Shown: in pieces, positions 1 through 6,678 of the stretch
Layout of the letters: each line of letters starts with the position of its first letter
How positions within the stretch are numbered: position 1 is the stretch's first letter
Assembly: GCA_025677825.1 (NCBI GenBank)
Contig: JAIXMO010000128.1
Coordinates: forward strand, 1 to 16,524
Direction: 5' to 3'
DNA length: 16,524 nt
Source: Helicostylum pulchrum
Taxonomy: Eukaryota > Mucoromycota > Mucoromycetes > Mucorales > Mucoraceae
Notes under the pieces: model-generated
What the model was told of the DNA's origin: nothing
The model's database searches: none
Seen by the model: the letters and a program-made list of their open reading frames with translations, nothing else
Position numbers and translations under genes: made by a program

Positions 1-430
1 ATTAAAACGTTTTATCAAATTATTTATGGAAGAAGAAATTTAAGCTGCTTTTACGACTTCGTAGCAAAATATCATTTATTCTACGATATTTTTTGTTTCT
101 AGCTATATGTAACGATACTGTAAATATAGCAAAATATAATTGCACTATACCTGAAGATTAATACGAACCTCTTTTATGAGTATACTTGAAATATAGCAAC
201 TAATTACATATATTGACTGTATGTACAGTAGAAATAATAATAATAGGTTATAAGTAATAGGTAATAAGGTAAAAGTGATAATAATAAGTGATTTGAAATG
301 ATAGAATTATGTAAGAAGATTATATCGACAGTTATATTGTTAAATTTGAATTGTATAAAATCGACTTTAATTAATTATTCTCGACAGGGACTAACTAGAA
401 CTGTAAATATCTTAACAACATTTTAAAGTT
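1..430. other. AT-rich flank without a gene
   Basis: No open frame with recognisable protein features is visible on either strand. The stretch holds simple AT-rich sequence, including a run of ATA/TAA repeats near 235-290. It lies 3' of the minus-strand transposase gene. I see no terminal inverted repeat that could mark the outer end of that transposon. Confidence 0.5.
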
Positions 431-440
431 TTTATTTATT
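431..440 (-). terminator. Poly(A) signal of the IS1595/Merlin-type transposase gene
   Basis: On the minus strand two overlapping AATAAA hexamers (431-436 and 435-440) follow the stop codon at 447-449 by only about 10 nt. This is the expected place for a short fungal 3' UTR. The call rests on motif and position only. Confidence 0.45.
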
Positions 441-949
441 GTTTATTTATAACAGTGTCATATTGGTTATTCTTATTCTTCTACTTCTTCTAACTACTCC
501 GAATGGAAGAATAGATTCATTATTCAATCTTCTTCTCTGCGAAGTATTTTCGTTGTTTGTGTTGGATCTTATATCACCAGTAACATCTTCCTCCACTAAG
601 TCACCGACATTTGTATCCTGACTCATAATATTCCGCGTAGTACTATAACTGGGAGGATAAGGACGATAATCATCGTCGTCGTCATCATTTTCTTCTTCGC
701 CATCTTCTTCGTCACTACTATAATCTGGAAGATCATCTTCTACGTCGGATTCAACATTTCCATATTCTGTATATACCGAGTTCTGTCTATCTCCTGGCAC
801 AAAATCAACTTCTCTTAACGACTTCATCATACCACCGAACAAGTCCCCGAAATACTTTCGTCTCCAAATAAATTCGAGAAGAACCCAGGGCATATTCTTT
901 TTGGTTCTTGAACGCGGGAAACAGCGAATTTTGACACCGTTCCAGGTAC

Positions 950-1022
950 CTAGTGTTCAAATTGATATATAATAAGTATTAAGGAAAAGTTATTTTTTTA
1001 ACTCTATAAGCAGTAGTATTAC
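950..1022 (-). other. Intron 3 of the transposase gene (73 nt)
   Basis: The donor is GTAATAC directly after ATTGAAG and the acceptor is ACACTAG. Splicing joins a split Gly codon and completes the conserved TIEGTW motif. It also links the catalytic core to the C-terminal FIWRRK segment. Without splicing the core frame stops at 979-981. Confidence 0.85.
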
Positions 1023-1352
1023 CTTCAATAGTATTGGTATGGGTTCCTTCTGAAGTTACGTACCCCTCTTCGTGATTAACAGCGCGATGCCCATAGAACA
1101 TCCCCCATTCAACAATACCGTTGTAGGCTCTCCAAAAATCAGTATGAATTATACTACCTGGGAGCACATGGTTAGTGATAATATTTTTCATAGTTTCCGC
1201 GTTTCGATTAGGTACGGTCATCATAAAGCACTTGCGTTCTGGGGTACGCTCAACACCACCAACTACCCAAACTCCTTCTACAGGATGACCATGGCTATAT
1301 TTACGTTTACCAAATTTACTTTCGTCTATCTCAACGATAACCCCGGGACCAC

Positions 1353-1417
1353 CTAAAAGATTATATGAGTAAAAATACAATAGAGTAAACTGTCTATGCT
1401 TAAGTTCAGCGTCTTAC
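1353..1417 (-). other. Intron 2 of the transposase gene (65 nt)
   Basis: The donor is GTAAGAC and the acceptor is CTTTTAG. Splicing joins a split Gly codon to give EIGGPGVIVEIDE, the conserved entry to the first catalytic Asp of ISXO2-like transposases. Confidence 0.88.
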
Positions 1418-1767
1418 CAATTTCGACGTCATGATCACCAATATCATTTTGCATAACCTGGTAAAAGTCCAACATAAGTTCACGAAGAGTCTGAGGATGT
1501 AACCGTGTAAGAACTGAGATCGTGTCACGAGAAGCCTTTGCTAACCAGTGATACAGGACAAGAAATTGTTTTGGTAAAGCTGTTTTTCTCCAAGAAAAGA
1601 AAGATCCGCTAAGAACTGATTCTCTAGACTTATTGCAACAGCCATGTCGCCCACAACGCCATAAGATACCCCTGTTGACATTGTATGTCAAAGACATAAT
1701 CTCGCCGTTACGACAAAGCATTCCTTGGTAAGACGCATCATAGAGAATACCTTCAGTAATAAGATAT

Positions 1768-1826
1768 CTGATATTTAATAGGTTTAGTTAACTTATAAGC
1801 AAATCAATATATTATTTATATTATAC
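1768..1826 (-). other. Intron 1 of the transposase gene (59 nt)
   Basis: The donor is GTATAATAT after TGCAG and the acceptor is ATATCAG. Splicing joins a split Arg codon (AG|A) and carries the N-terminal extension in frame into the zinc-ribbon region. The intron is AT-rich and contains an in-frame TAA, so the coding sequence cannot read through it. Confidence 0.8.
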
Positions 1827-2100
1827 CTGCAAGCTGTATCGTAGTCAACGACGTTGGCCTGAACTACTGACAATTCTGGAAGTCTAGAAGTTCTAATGGT
1901 ACTGTAGACAGGGAAGTTTACTTCAGTATCAAGTAAAGTACGTCTAGTTGGAATAGATCTATCCAATTGAACAATAGGCGAAGAAGTATTCGAATGAACT
2001 GGGCAACTTGCTTCATGATTTGAGTCCAAGGAAGGTGACGTAATGCTTGATGATGAATCCGAATCTTCAATCAAAATGCTTAAACTACGGCGTGCACCAG

Positions 2101-2521
2101 TGTGGAATCTGAGCTATGCAATAGTAAAGATTCAAAAATAAAATAAAAACACAAAAGATACAAGAAAGTAATCAGTCGCAAAAGCAGATAAAAGTTTTAT
2201 TTACGTGAAAAAGGTAGAGGTTTATATAGCTTTTTCATGTCTGAGTTTACAGATAAAATAAGTGTGTTTGTGCCACGCTAAAGTGCCACACTTTCCATAT
2301 CTAATTTCCTGCCGTGATTATATAATCCAGTCTTTCGGACAATACATGCAATTATGGAAGTCCTCTAATCCTGTATCCAGACATCAGTTATTACTGGGCG
2401 ATGTTGATAAGGCTTAGTTAAAATAAATATGTATTAGTCATAATGGTTAAAGCTGTGAGATAATCAAGTATGTGTAAATATATATGAGAATATATATCTG
2501 TATATATGCTTGATCACATCA
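2101..2521 (-). mobile_element. Solo LTR B (421 bp) inside transposase exon 1
   Basis: The segment is bounded by a perfect 5-bp direct duplication, ACCAG (2096-2100 and 2522-2526). Read on the minus strand it begins TGATGTGATC and ends GATTCCACA, giving LTR-type TG...CA ends. On that strand a TATA-like GCTATATAAAC (about 2220-2230) precedes AAATAAAAC, the order expected of U3, R and U5. Removing the segment and one duplicate restores the transposase frame. Its 5' part shares TATACAGATATATA, at nearly the same offset from the start, with the presumed LTR of element 2 at 11609, so it may be a relative. No internal retroelement sequence is present, which suggests LTR-LTR recombination. Confidence 0.82.
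2465..2517. repeat. Imperfect long palindrome in the U3 part of solo LTR B
   Basis: ATCAAGTATGTGTAAATA on one arm and TATATATGCTTGAT on the other form an imperfect inverted repeat with arms of about 25 bp around a central TGAGAA. Most of it is TA-rich, so some pairing is compositional. The ATCAAG/CTTGAT outer ends are not. Confidence 0.4.
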
Positions 2522-2644
2522 ACCAGGCATAGGAATATCAGAAGAGACAGGGGAAGCAGGACTCATATCAACTACAACAGGAGCAGGAGTTGCTTGACTC
2601 AAGCGAAAACGACGACTTGATACTTGGACTGGTTCAGCTGCAGG

Positions 2645-2940
2645 TGTGATAAATAGTATCAAATTAAAATAATAAAAGAGACAACAGTAAATAAGATGAA
2701 ACTTCTTATAGATCTTTATTGATTAAAATTACTTTTAAAAAACAAGAGAGGGAGCAAAAGGTTGCTCCTCTTAATATTCTTTTTATAGTCAAAGAACAAC
2801 CAGGGTAACATGACTGTTGTTTAAGGTGGTACAAGTAAATGGCTAAAATGTTAATTAGTACAATGGTATTGAGGTGTTACGTGAGAACCTCAATTATTTA
2901 AGGTACAGTCTCTTGCGTTAATTTATGGTAAAATACCACA
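2645..2940 (-). mobile_element. Solo LTR A (296 bp) inside transposase exon 1
   Basis: The segment is flanked by a perfect 5-bp duplication, GCAGG on the plus strand (2640-2644 and 2941-2945). Its plus-strand ends TGTGATA and TACCACA are near-perfect inverted repeats. Read on the minus strand it carries GACTATAAAAAG (about 2783-2793) followed by CAATAAAGATC (about 2712-2722), a TATA box and poly(A) signal in correct LTR order. Its first 40 nt (2940-2901, minus strand) are identical to 11570-11609 on the plus strand, just at the end of the element 1 pol frame. This ties it to a Ty3/gypsy LTR family active in this genome. Removing it with one duplicate restores the transposase frame. Confidence 0.88.
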
Positions 2941-3058
2941 GCAGGTACGGCAGACGTATTGACAGGCCCAGTAGAGTTAATGCGGAAGCGATTGTAAGAC
3001 ATTTTTGTTAAATAGAAGTAAGTATAATATTTGGGGGAAAAGTCGTAAAATACTCCCC

Positions 3059-3066
3059 TATTTATA
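3059..3066 (-). promoter_or_regulatory. TATA box of the transposase gene
   Basis: On the minus strand TATAAATA sits 57 nt upstream of the ATG at 3002, with AACAAAA directly before the start codon. The spacing fits a TATA-directed start about 30 nt downstream and a short leader. This supports 3002 as the true 5' end of the coding region. Confidence 0.6.
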
Positions 3067-3190
3067 CTTTTAAGGTCAAAAATTACTCGAAAATGACTCA
3101 TTTTTGAGCCAATCACCTTTACAGCAAAAGCTGCTAAGTTTCCCCGAGTCAGTTCTCCGAGTAAAAAAAAAAAAGAAACCTCAAAAATTG

Positions 3191-3316
3191 TTTTGGAACT
3201 ATGTTATACCACGGTTACACAAAATATGTTACACAAGAAAAATCGCCTTTTATAGTAATTTTTTATTGCTCTCAATTATCCCAGATCTAGCGGTGGCCAT
3301 ATATTAGCAAAGATCC
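3191..3316. repeat. Direct repeat copy 1 (126 bp)
   Basis: It matches 5333-5457 with two visible differences: one A fewer in the GAAAAATCGCC run of the other copy, and T/C at GATCTAGCGG. The right end joins the truncated Tc1 transposase frame abruptly at GGATC. The minus strand of the unit carries CTATAAAAGGC, a TATA-like motif, and a doubled TTGTGTAAC. I do not recognise the family; it could be a terminal repeat of a short non-autonomous element or a transposon end. Confidence 0.85.
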
Positions 3317-4246
3317 CAATACAGCTCCAAACCATAACACTACCACCACCGAGAAATGTTTTAGTTGCTATGACATAAGATGTTATCTTTTTATTGCTTA
3401 TAGTTAAATTATCTTATAAACTTAAAAATTGTTGTTATACAAAAAGACTTACAAATTCCAGACTTTTTTCAAATTCAGATTTTACGTCAGGCGCATAATG
3501 TATTTCTTTTCGTTTTTATACTGGTGGTTCATTAATTTTTACAGACACCATTTTTCTATCTATTATAAATTTAATTGTTAAATACAACTTTTTTCTTTAT
3601 TGCAACTTTTATATTAACGTTATTTTTTTTTGGAGTTTGTGTTTTTGTCTTTTTAAAAAGTTTAATCTTTGTATAAATATTACAGGTAACGTTTCTCACC
3701 ATGCTTTACTGTCTGATTTACTTGCTCTAGTCTAATACCTTCGTCGGATCTTTTGTAACACCAACTTACACCGTCTGAGCCAAAACGGTTAATTTTTGTC
3801 TCATCAGACCAAATAACATTTTTCCAGTCAATATCTGTCCAATCAACGCGGCTTTTACCGAATGCTAATCGCAATTTTCGATTGACAGGAGATATTTTAG
3901 GTTTGTTAGGTTTCTTAAAAGGGACAATACCTCTTGATTGAAGGTAACGACGAATAGAACGCGTACTTAATGAGATTCCTAGGTCATTTAATAGCAGTCT
4001 TGACAAAACAGTAGCTGATTGGACCTTTCCTTTGGTCACCTGATAAACCATAAAATCGATTGTAGATTTAGTAACTTTCATATTTCGCCCTTTTAATTGT
4101 ATATTTCTGTCGGGTAACTTTTCCTTTCCTATTTTAGCAACTGTTGACTTGCCTACCCCTGTTCTAGTTGAGGTTTCACGAACACTCATTCCGTTTGTTA
4201 AACATTGTACGACATTATTGATTTTGGAAGTAGACGTTTTTCGCAT
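3315..4246 (-). pseudogene. Tc1/mariner transposase, 3'-truncated and interrupted by a 347-bp insertion
   Basis: The N-terminal part reads from ATG 4246. It has a tandem helix-turn-helix DNA-binding region (about residues 3-42 and 58-105), a linker rich in Lys and Pro, and WSDET with the first catalytic Asp at residue 148. The frame runs to codon GGT 3700-3698. There a 347-bp insertion (3351-3697) breaks the conserved GGG-S-VMVW motif, which resumes at 3347. The rest reads VMVWSCIG and then runs into the 126-bp repeat at about 3316, where it soon stops. The second Asp and the final acidic residue are absent, so about the last third of a usual 330-350 aa protein is missing. No TIR pair for this copy was found. 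It is clearly non-functional. Confidence 0.88.
3351..3697. mobile_element. 347-bp non-coding inverted-repeat element (MITE-like) in the Tc1 transposase
   Basis: Plus-strand ends are GAGAAATGTT and AACGTTTCTC, an inverted repeat matching at 9 of 10 positions. ACC is duplicated on both sides (3348-3350 and 3698-3700). Leaving out the element and one ACC makes the Tc1 frame read H-G-G-G-S-V, the canonical motif, so the boundaries are well fixed. No coding potential is visible. A 3-bp duplication occurs in PIF/Harbinger and CACTA elements, but these ends match neither consensus that I know. Confidence 0.78.
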
Positions 4247-4320
4247 TTTGATAACTTGAAATTTTGGATATTACTTACTGTGAATATGTGTAGTTAATAT
4301 CTTACACTATGTTTGGTGTC

Positions 4321-4330
4321 ATTTTTTATA
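4321..4330 (-). promoter_or_regulatory. Possible TATA box of the Tc1 transposase
   Basis: TATAAAAAAT on the minus strand lies about 75 nt upstream of the ATG at 4246. In such AT-rich DNA the motif alone is weak evidence. Confidence 0.25.
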
Positions 4331-4361
4331 GCAATATTAAATATGTAGCCAAATTGTGGTT

Positions 4362-4592
4362 CAGAAAAAAAAAAAAAAAAAAGGGGCAGAAGTGTCCGCA
4401 TAGTATCTCTGACTTTAAACAAAGATTAATTTCGTTACTCCAACTCTAAACTTTGTGTGACATAACTTGTAAACGACAATATACAGGGCTTTCATATCGT
4501 ATAAACTTTGTCTGCTTTCGAAAATTATCTTAGCAACAATAAGCTGATATATTCAAAAGTCTGTAACATGCGGACACTTTTGCCGCATACTG
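4362..4592. mobile_element. Tc1/mariner-like MITE (about 210-230 bp)
   Basis: The right end, read inward, is CAGTATGCGGCAAAAGTGTC continuing CGCAT (4592-4568) and is followed by TA (4593-4594), the dinucleotide Tc1/mariner elements duplicate. An inverted copy lies at 4383-4401, with 17 of 19 positions matching. Each arm also contains a self-inverted ATGCGG/CCGCAT. The left terminus is degraded: a run of 18 A (4365-4382) replaces the expected outer bases and no TA is seen before CAG at 4362. There is no coding capacity. It adjoins the Tc1 gene, but its ends do not match that copy's left junction, so I treat it as separate. Confidence 0.65.
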
Positions 4593-4601
4593 TATATTTA
4601 A

Positions 4602-4660
4602 TATAAGATTTTACAATTAACACACATTTGTAAAATGTGTTAATTAATAATAATCTTATA
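4602..4660. repeat. Nested inverted repeat, hairpin 1
   Basis: Inner arms AATTAACACA (4615-4624) and TGTGTTAATT (4636-4645) are perfect complements. Outer arms TATAAGATT (4602-4610) and AATCTTATA (4652-4660) are also perfect. Together they form an interrupted 59-nt hairpin starting directly after the MITE. Confidence 0.7.
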
Positions 4661-4673
4661 AATTGTAATTAAG

Positions 4674-4697
4674 CTATTAATAAACTCTTATTAATAG
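4674..4697. repeat. Perfect 10-bp hairpin, hairpin 2
   Basis: CTATTAATAA and TTATTAATAG are perfect inverted complements around a 4-nt loop ACTC. It is the second of three hairpins in 130 bp. No gene ends nearby that would make it a terminator. Confidence 0.75.
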
Positions 4698-4701
4698 ATG
4701 G

Positions 4702-4732
4702 GAGGGTGAACAATTGTTATTGTTTGACCCTC
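4702..4732. repeat. Interrupted inverted repeat, hairpin 3
   Basis: GAGGGT (4702-4707) pairs with ACCCTC (4727-4732), and AACAAT (4709-4714) with ATTGTT (4719-4724). One and two unpaired bases separate the arm segments, and the loop is 4 nt. Confidence 0.65.
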
Positions 4733-4739
4733 ATAATAG

Positions 4740-5332
4740 ATGTGGGCATCCTTTTTTTTTTGTGTACTTAAATAAAAAGGAGCGTGTGGAAAATAAAGCT
4801 CGTGAAGCTGACATATTTTTTATTTTCGCACACAAAACATGGTGGTTAAAATGTCGTGTAATGTAAAAAAAACCAGGAACCTCGCCAGCCTCACGAGGTT
4901 TAGGTTTTCTCGCCAAAAAGTTTGTTTGTCTGCGCCTAAAAAAAGTAGAATTAAAAAAAACTTCGTGACACTCACAAGATAGTGGTTTTTTGACAAAATA
5001 TATTGTCGTCTGCGTCGTAAATAAGAAAAATAAAAAATAAAATTGCTGTATTTCGTGTTCTGGCTACCCTCGCCAAAAACTTGTCTATAAGTACCTATTT
5101 TTTTTTTATTCTCACGAATTTAATATTCAAATATGTTAAATTTTGTCAATTATATAATTTCGCGGTGTTTTTTGCGGAAAAATCAAGAAAAAGTTCGTAC
5201 TGCCATAATTAAAAAGCCTTGGAATTATTCCAAGACAATATAGAGAAACAAGGGGTTTTTAGGCTTTTCTCGTGTCAGTCACGTGACTAAAACTGTAAAA
5301 AATTTAAATCGGCCAAAATGTCATAAAAATCA
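4740..5332. other. Unassigned AT-rich region without a convincing gene
   Basis: No ATG-led frame with protein-like composition was found. The motif CTCGCCA recurs at about 4876, 4909 and 5069, twice followed by AAAA(A)ACTTG or AAAAAGTTTG, which hints at degraded internal repeats. CTTGGAATTATTCCAAG (about 5218-5234) is a perfect 7-bp hairpin, and GTCACGTGAC (about 5278-5287) is a palindrome. It may be the remains of an older transposon. Confidence 0.4.
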
Positions 5333-5457
5333 TTTTGGAACTATGTTATACCACGGTTACACAAAATATGTTACACAAGAAAATCGCCTTTTATAGTAAT
5401 TTTTTATTGCTCTCAATTATCCCAGATCCAGCGGTGGCCATATATTAGCAAAGATCC
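5333..5457. repeat. Direct repeat copy 2 (125 bp)
   Basis: Same orientation as 3191-3316 and nearly identical to it. Here the right end abuts the minus-strand Ty3/gypsy pol fragment, again exactly at GGATC, although the neighbouring sequence is unrelated to that at copy 1. Two different partners joined at one point imply that GGATC marks a true end of the repeated unit. Confidence 0.85.
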
Positions 5458-6317
5458 TTAGATGTAGCATGGTTTTTTCTTGGAGAAGAAACATGTAATC
5501 TTAGTTTAAGTTTATCAAATTTTGAATCGTCTGATTCCGTAGGAGGATACAAACGAGATAATGCATCGGGTAAAACGTTGTCTATTCCTTTTACGTGTAT
5601 TACAGAGAATTGGTAATCAAGCAATACGTCTAACCATTTTATGATCATACGATTAGCTGATTTTTGACTGAAAACATAACAAAGTGATTTGTGATCAGTA
5701 TATAAGGTAAAATGAGTACCCCAAATAAATTTATGAAATTGCTTTAGAGCGTAAATTACTCCGTTTAATTCTCTCATTGACGTAGAATATAGCCGTTCAT
5801 GTTTGTTAAATGTACGTGACATGAACCCAATATATTTAATTATAGACGCTTTTCCGTTATTGTTATCAACAGAATCAAACACTTGATAAAGTACACAACC
5901 GGTAGCAAAATCGCTTGAATCAGTAGCAATACAATATGGATGAGAATGATCAGGTTGAGACAACACTACATCAGACTGCATGATATTTTTTATCGCATCA
6001 AAGTGTATTTGATGTTTTGTAGTCCAAATGAAAGGACCACTTTTCTTAACATCATGAGATCTTAAGGCATCTAATGGAGCCATTAAGGCAGCAGCGTTTG
6101 GTATGTGCTGACGAAAGAAATCTACAAACCCTAATAGTGATTGAGCCTGTTTTTGTGTTTTTGGAGGAGGCATATCATCAAGGTTAGTCAGCTTTCTTTT
6201 ATCTATTCTTTTTCCAGAGGCAGAAATTGAATATCCTAAAAGGTATACGGCTGATTTAGCAAAATGTGATTTCTCGAAATTAATCCTTAAATTATTTTTA
6301 GTTAGTATTTCTTGTCG
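5445..6317 (-). pseudogene. Ty3/gypsy pol fragment: RT thumb and RNase H
   Basis: This is an internal slice of a retrotransposon polyprotein. On the minus strand the frame is open from about 6317, well before the internal ATG at 6173. It enters with RQEILTKNNLRINFEKSHF and LLGYSISASGKRIDKRKL, the end of the reverse transcriptase palm and thumb, followed by LLGFVDFFRQHIPNAA. RNase H follows with IATDSSDFATG (Asp), MRELNGVIYAL (Glu), LYTDHKSLCYV (Asp) and LPDALSRLYP (Asp), so all four catalytic acids are present. The RT active site, protease, gag and integrase are missing. The 3' side runs into the 125-bp repeat and stops at 5445-5447. The 5' side ends where the presumed 5' LTR of element 1 begins. 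It differs too much from elements 1 and 2 to be a copy of either. Confidence 0.85.
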
Positions 6318-6651
6318 TGATCTGGGATATAATTATTAAAACTAACTAGACACACTTACATCATAGTCAAAGACTAGTATATTAAATGAAGCTAAGTAAT
6401 ATAAACTAAAAGTCTATCATATAAATTACATCATGAAATGATATAATGTAAAGACACTAATAAATATAGCTTACTAAAAATACTTAGTGTCTCTTTGGTA
6501 AATGGTATAAATACAACCTTAGAACAGGATTCTTATAATCCTCAGATCTCTTTTTATATAATAAAACACTTTAATCCAGTCTCACAGTATTTATACTTGA
6601 CCCTCTCTTTTATTATATATATATCTTTATTCTACACTCCCATTTACCACA
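6318..6651 (+). repeat. Presumed 5' LTR of element 1
   Basis: The left edge TG at 6318 is where the minus-strand pol fragment stops being readable. The right edge TACCACA (6645-6651) is the exact inverse of TGTGGTA, which begins the presumed 3' LTR at 11570. TATAAATA (6506-6513) lies about 145 nt before the right edge, as in solo LTR A. The segment holds small hairpins, such as AGACACTAA (6452-6460) with TTAGTGTCT (6484-6492). However, its left 40 nt do not match the start of the 3' LTR, so the left boundary is uncertain. Only 27 nt separate the right edge from the gag ATG and no clear tRNA primer site is seen. Confidence 0.4.
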
Positions 6652-6678
6652 TTTTTTACTGTGAATTCTACTACCAAA

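Larger units (their letters stand above)
447..3002 (-). pseudogene. IS1595/Merlin-type (ISXO2-like) transposase gene, four exons, exon 1 split by two solo LTRs
   Basis: This encodes a DDE-type transposase that would cut and paste its own element in the nucleus. Coding pieces on the minus strand are 3002-2941, 2639-2522, 2095-1827, 1767-1418, 1352-1023 and 949-447. Three GT-AG introns separate the last four, and two solo LTRs separate the first three. The pieces sum to 1632 nt, exactly 543 codons plus stop. Residues 1-150 are a Ser/Thr/Pro-rich extension. Residues 165-193 are a degenerate zinc ribbon: the second pair WRCGRHGC is intact, but only one Cys remains in the first pair. The ISXO2 core has VEIDESKFGKRK (D276), HTDFWRAYNG (D338) and HTNTIEGTW (E376/N373), and closes with LLEFIWRRK near 400. 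The tail is very acidic (about 444-471) and then basic (RRSRRIR). ATG 3000-3002 was chosen because a TATA box lies 57 nt upstream. As sequenced it cannot make the full protein. The family call is secure; assignment to Merlin rather than another IS1595 lineage is inference. Confidence 0.88.

Noticed and set aside
1072..1356. 94-codon plus-strand frame
   Set aside because: It is antisense to exon 3 of the transposase, which carries the conserved ISXO2 motifs and splice junctions.
2898..3116. 72-codon minus-strand frame taken as a small gene
   Set aside because: It is the transposase N-terminus running into solo LTR A; the residues after codon 20 are LTR sequence.
3104..3307. 67-codon plus-strand frame
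   Set aside because: It runs across the poly(A) run and into the 126-bp repeat, with no protein-like features.
3351..3697. Read as an intron of the Tc1 transposase (GTGAGA donor next to the break)
   Set aside because: No AG acceptor lies before the resumed GGG codons in frame. Inverted ends plus the ACC duplication and exact restoration of the motif fit an insertion better.
4598..4735. Hairpins read as bacterial-type terminators or a CRISPR array
   Set aside because: The window is eukaryotic by its introns and elements, the hairpins differ from each other, and there are no regular spacers.
4731..4916. 61-codon minus-strand frame
   Set aside because: It starts with TTG, has no recognisable motif, includes a run of A-derived Lys, and lies in degraded AT-rich DNA.
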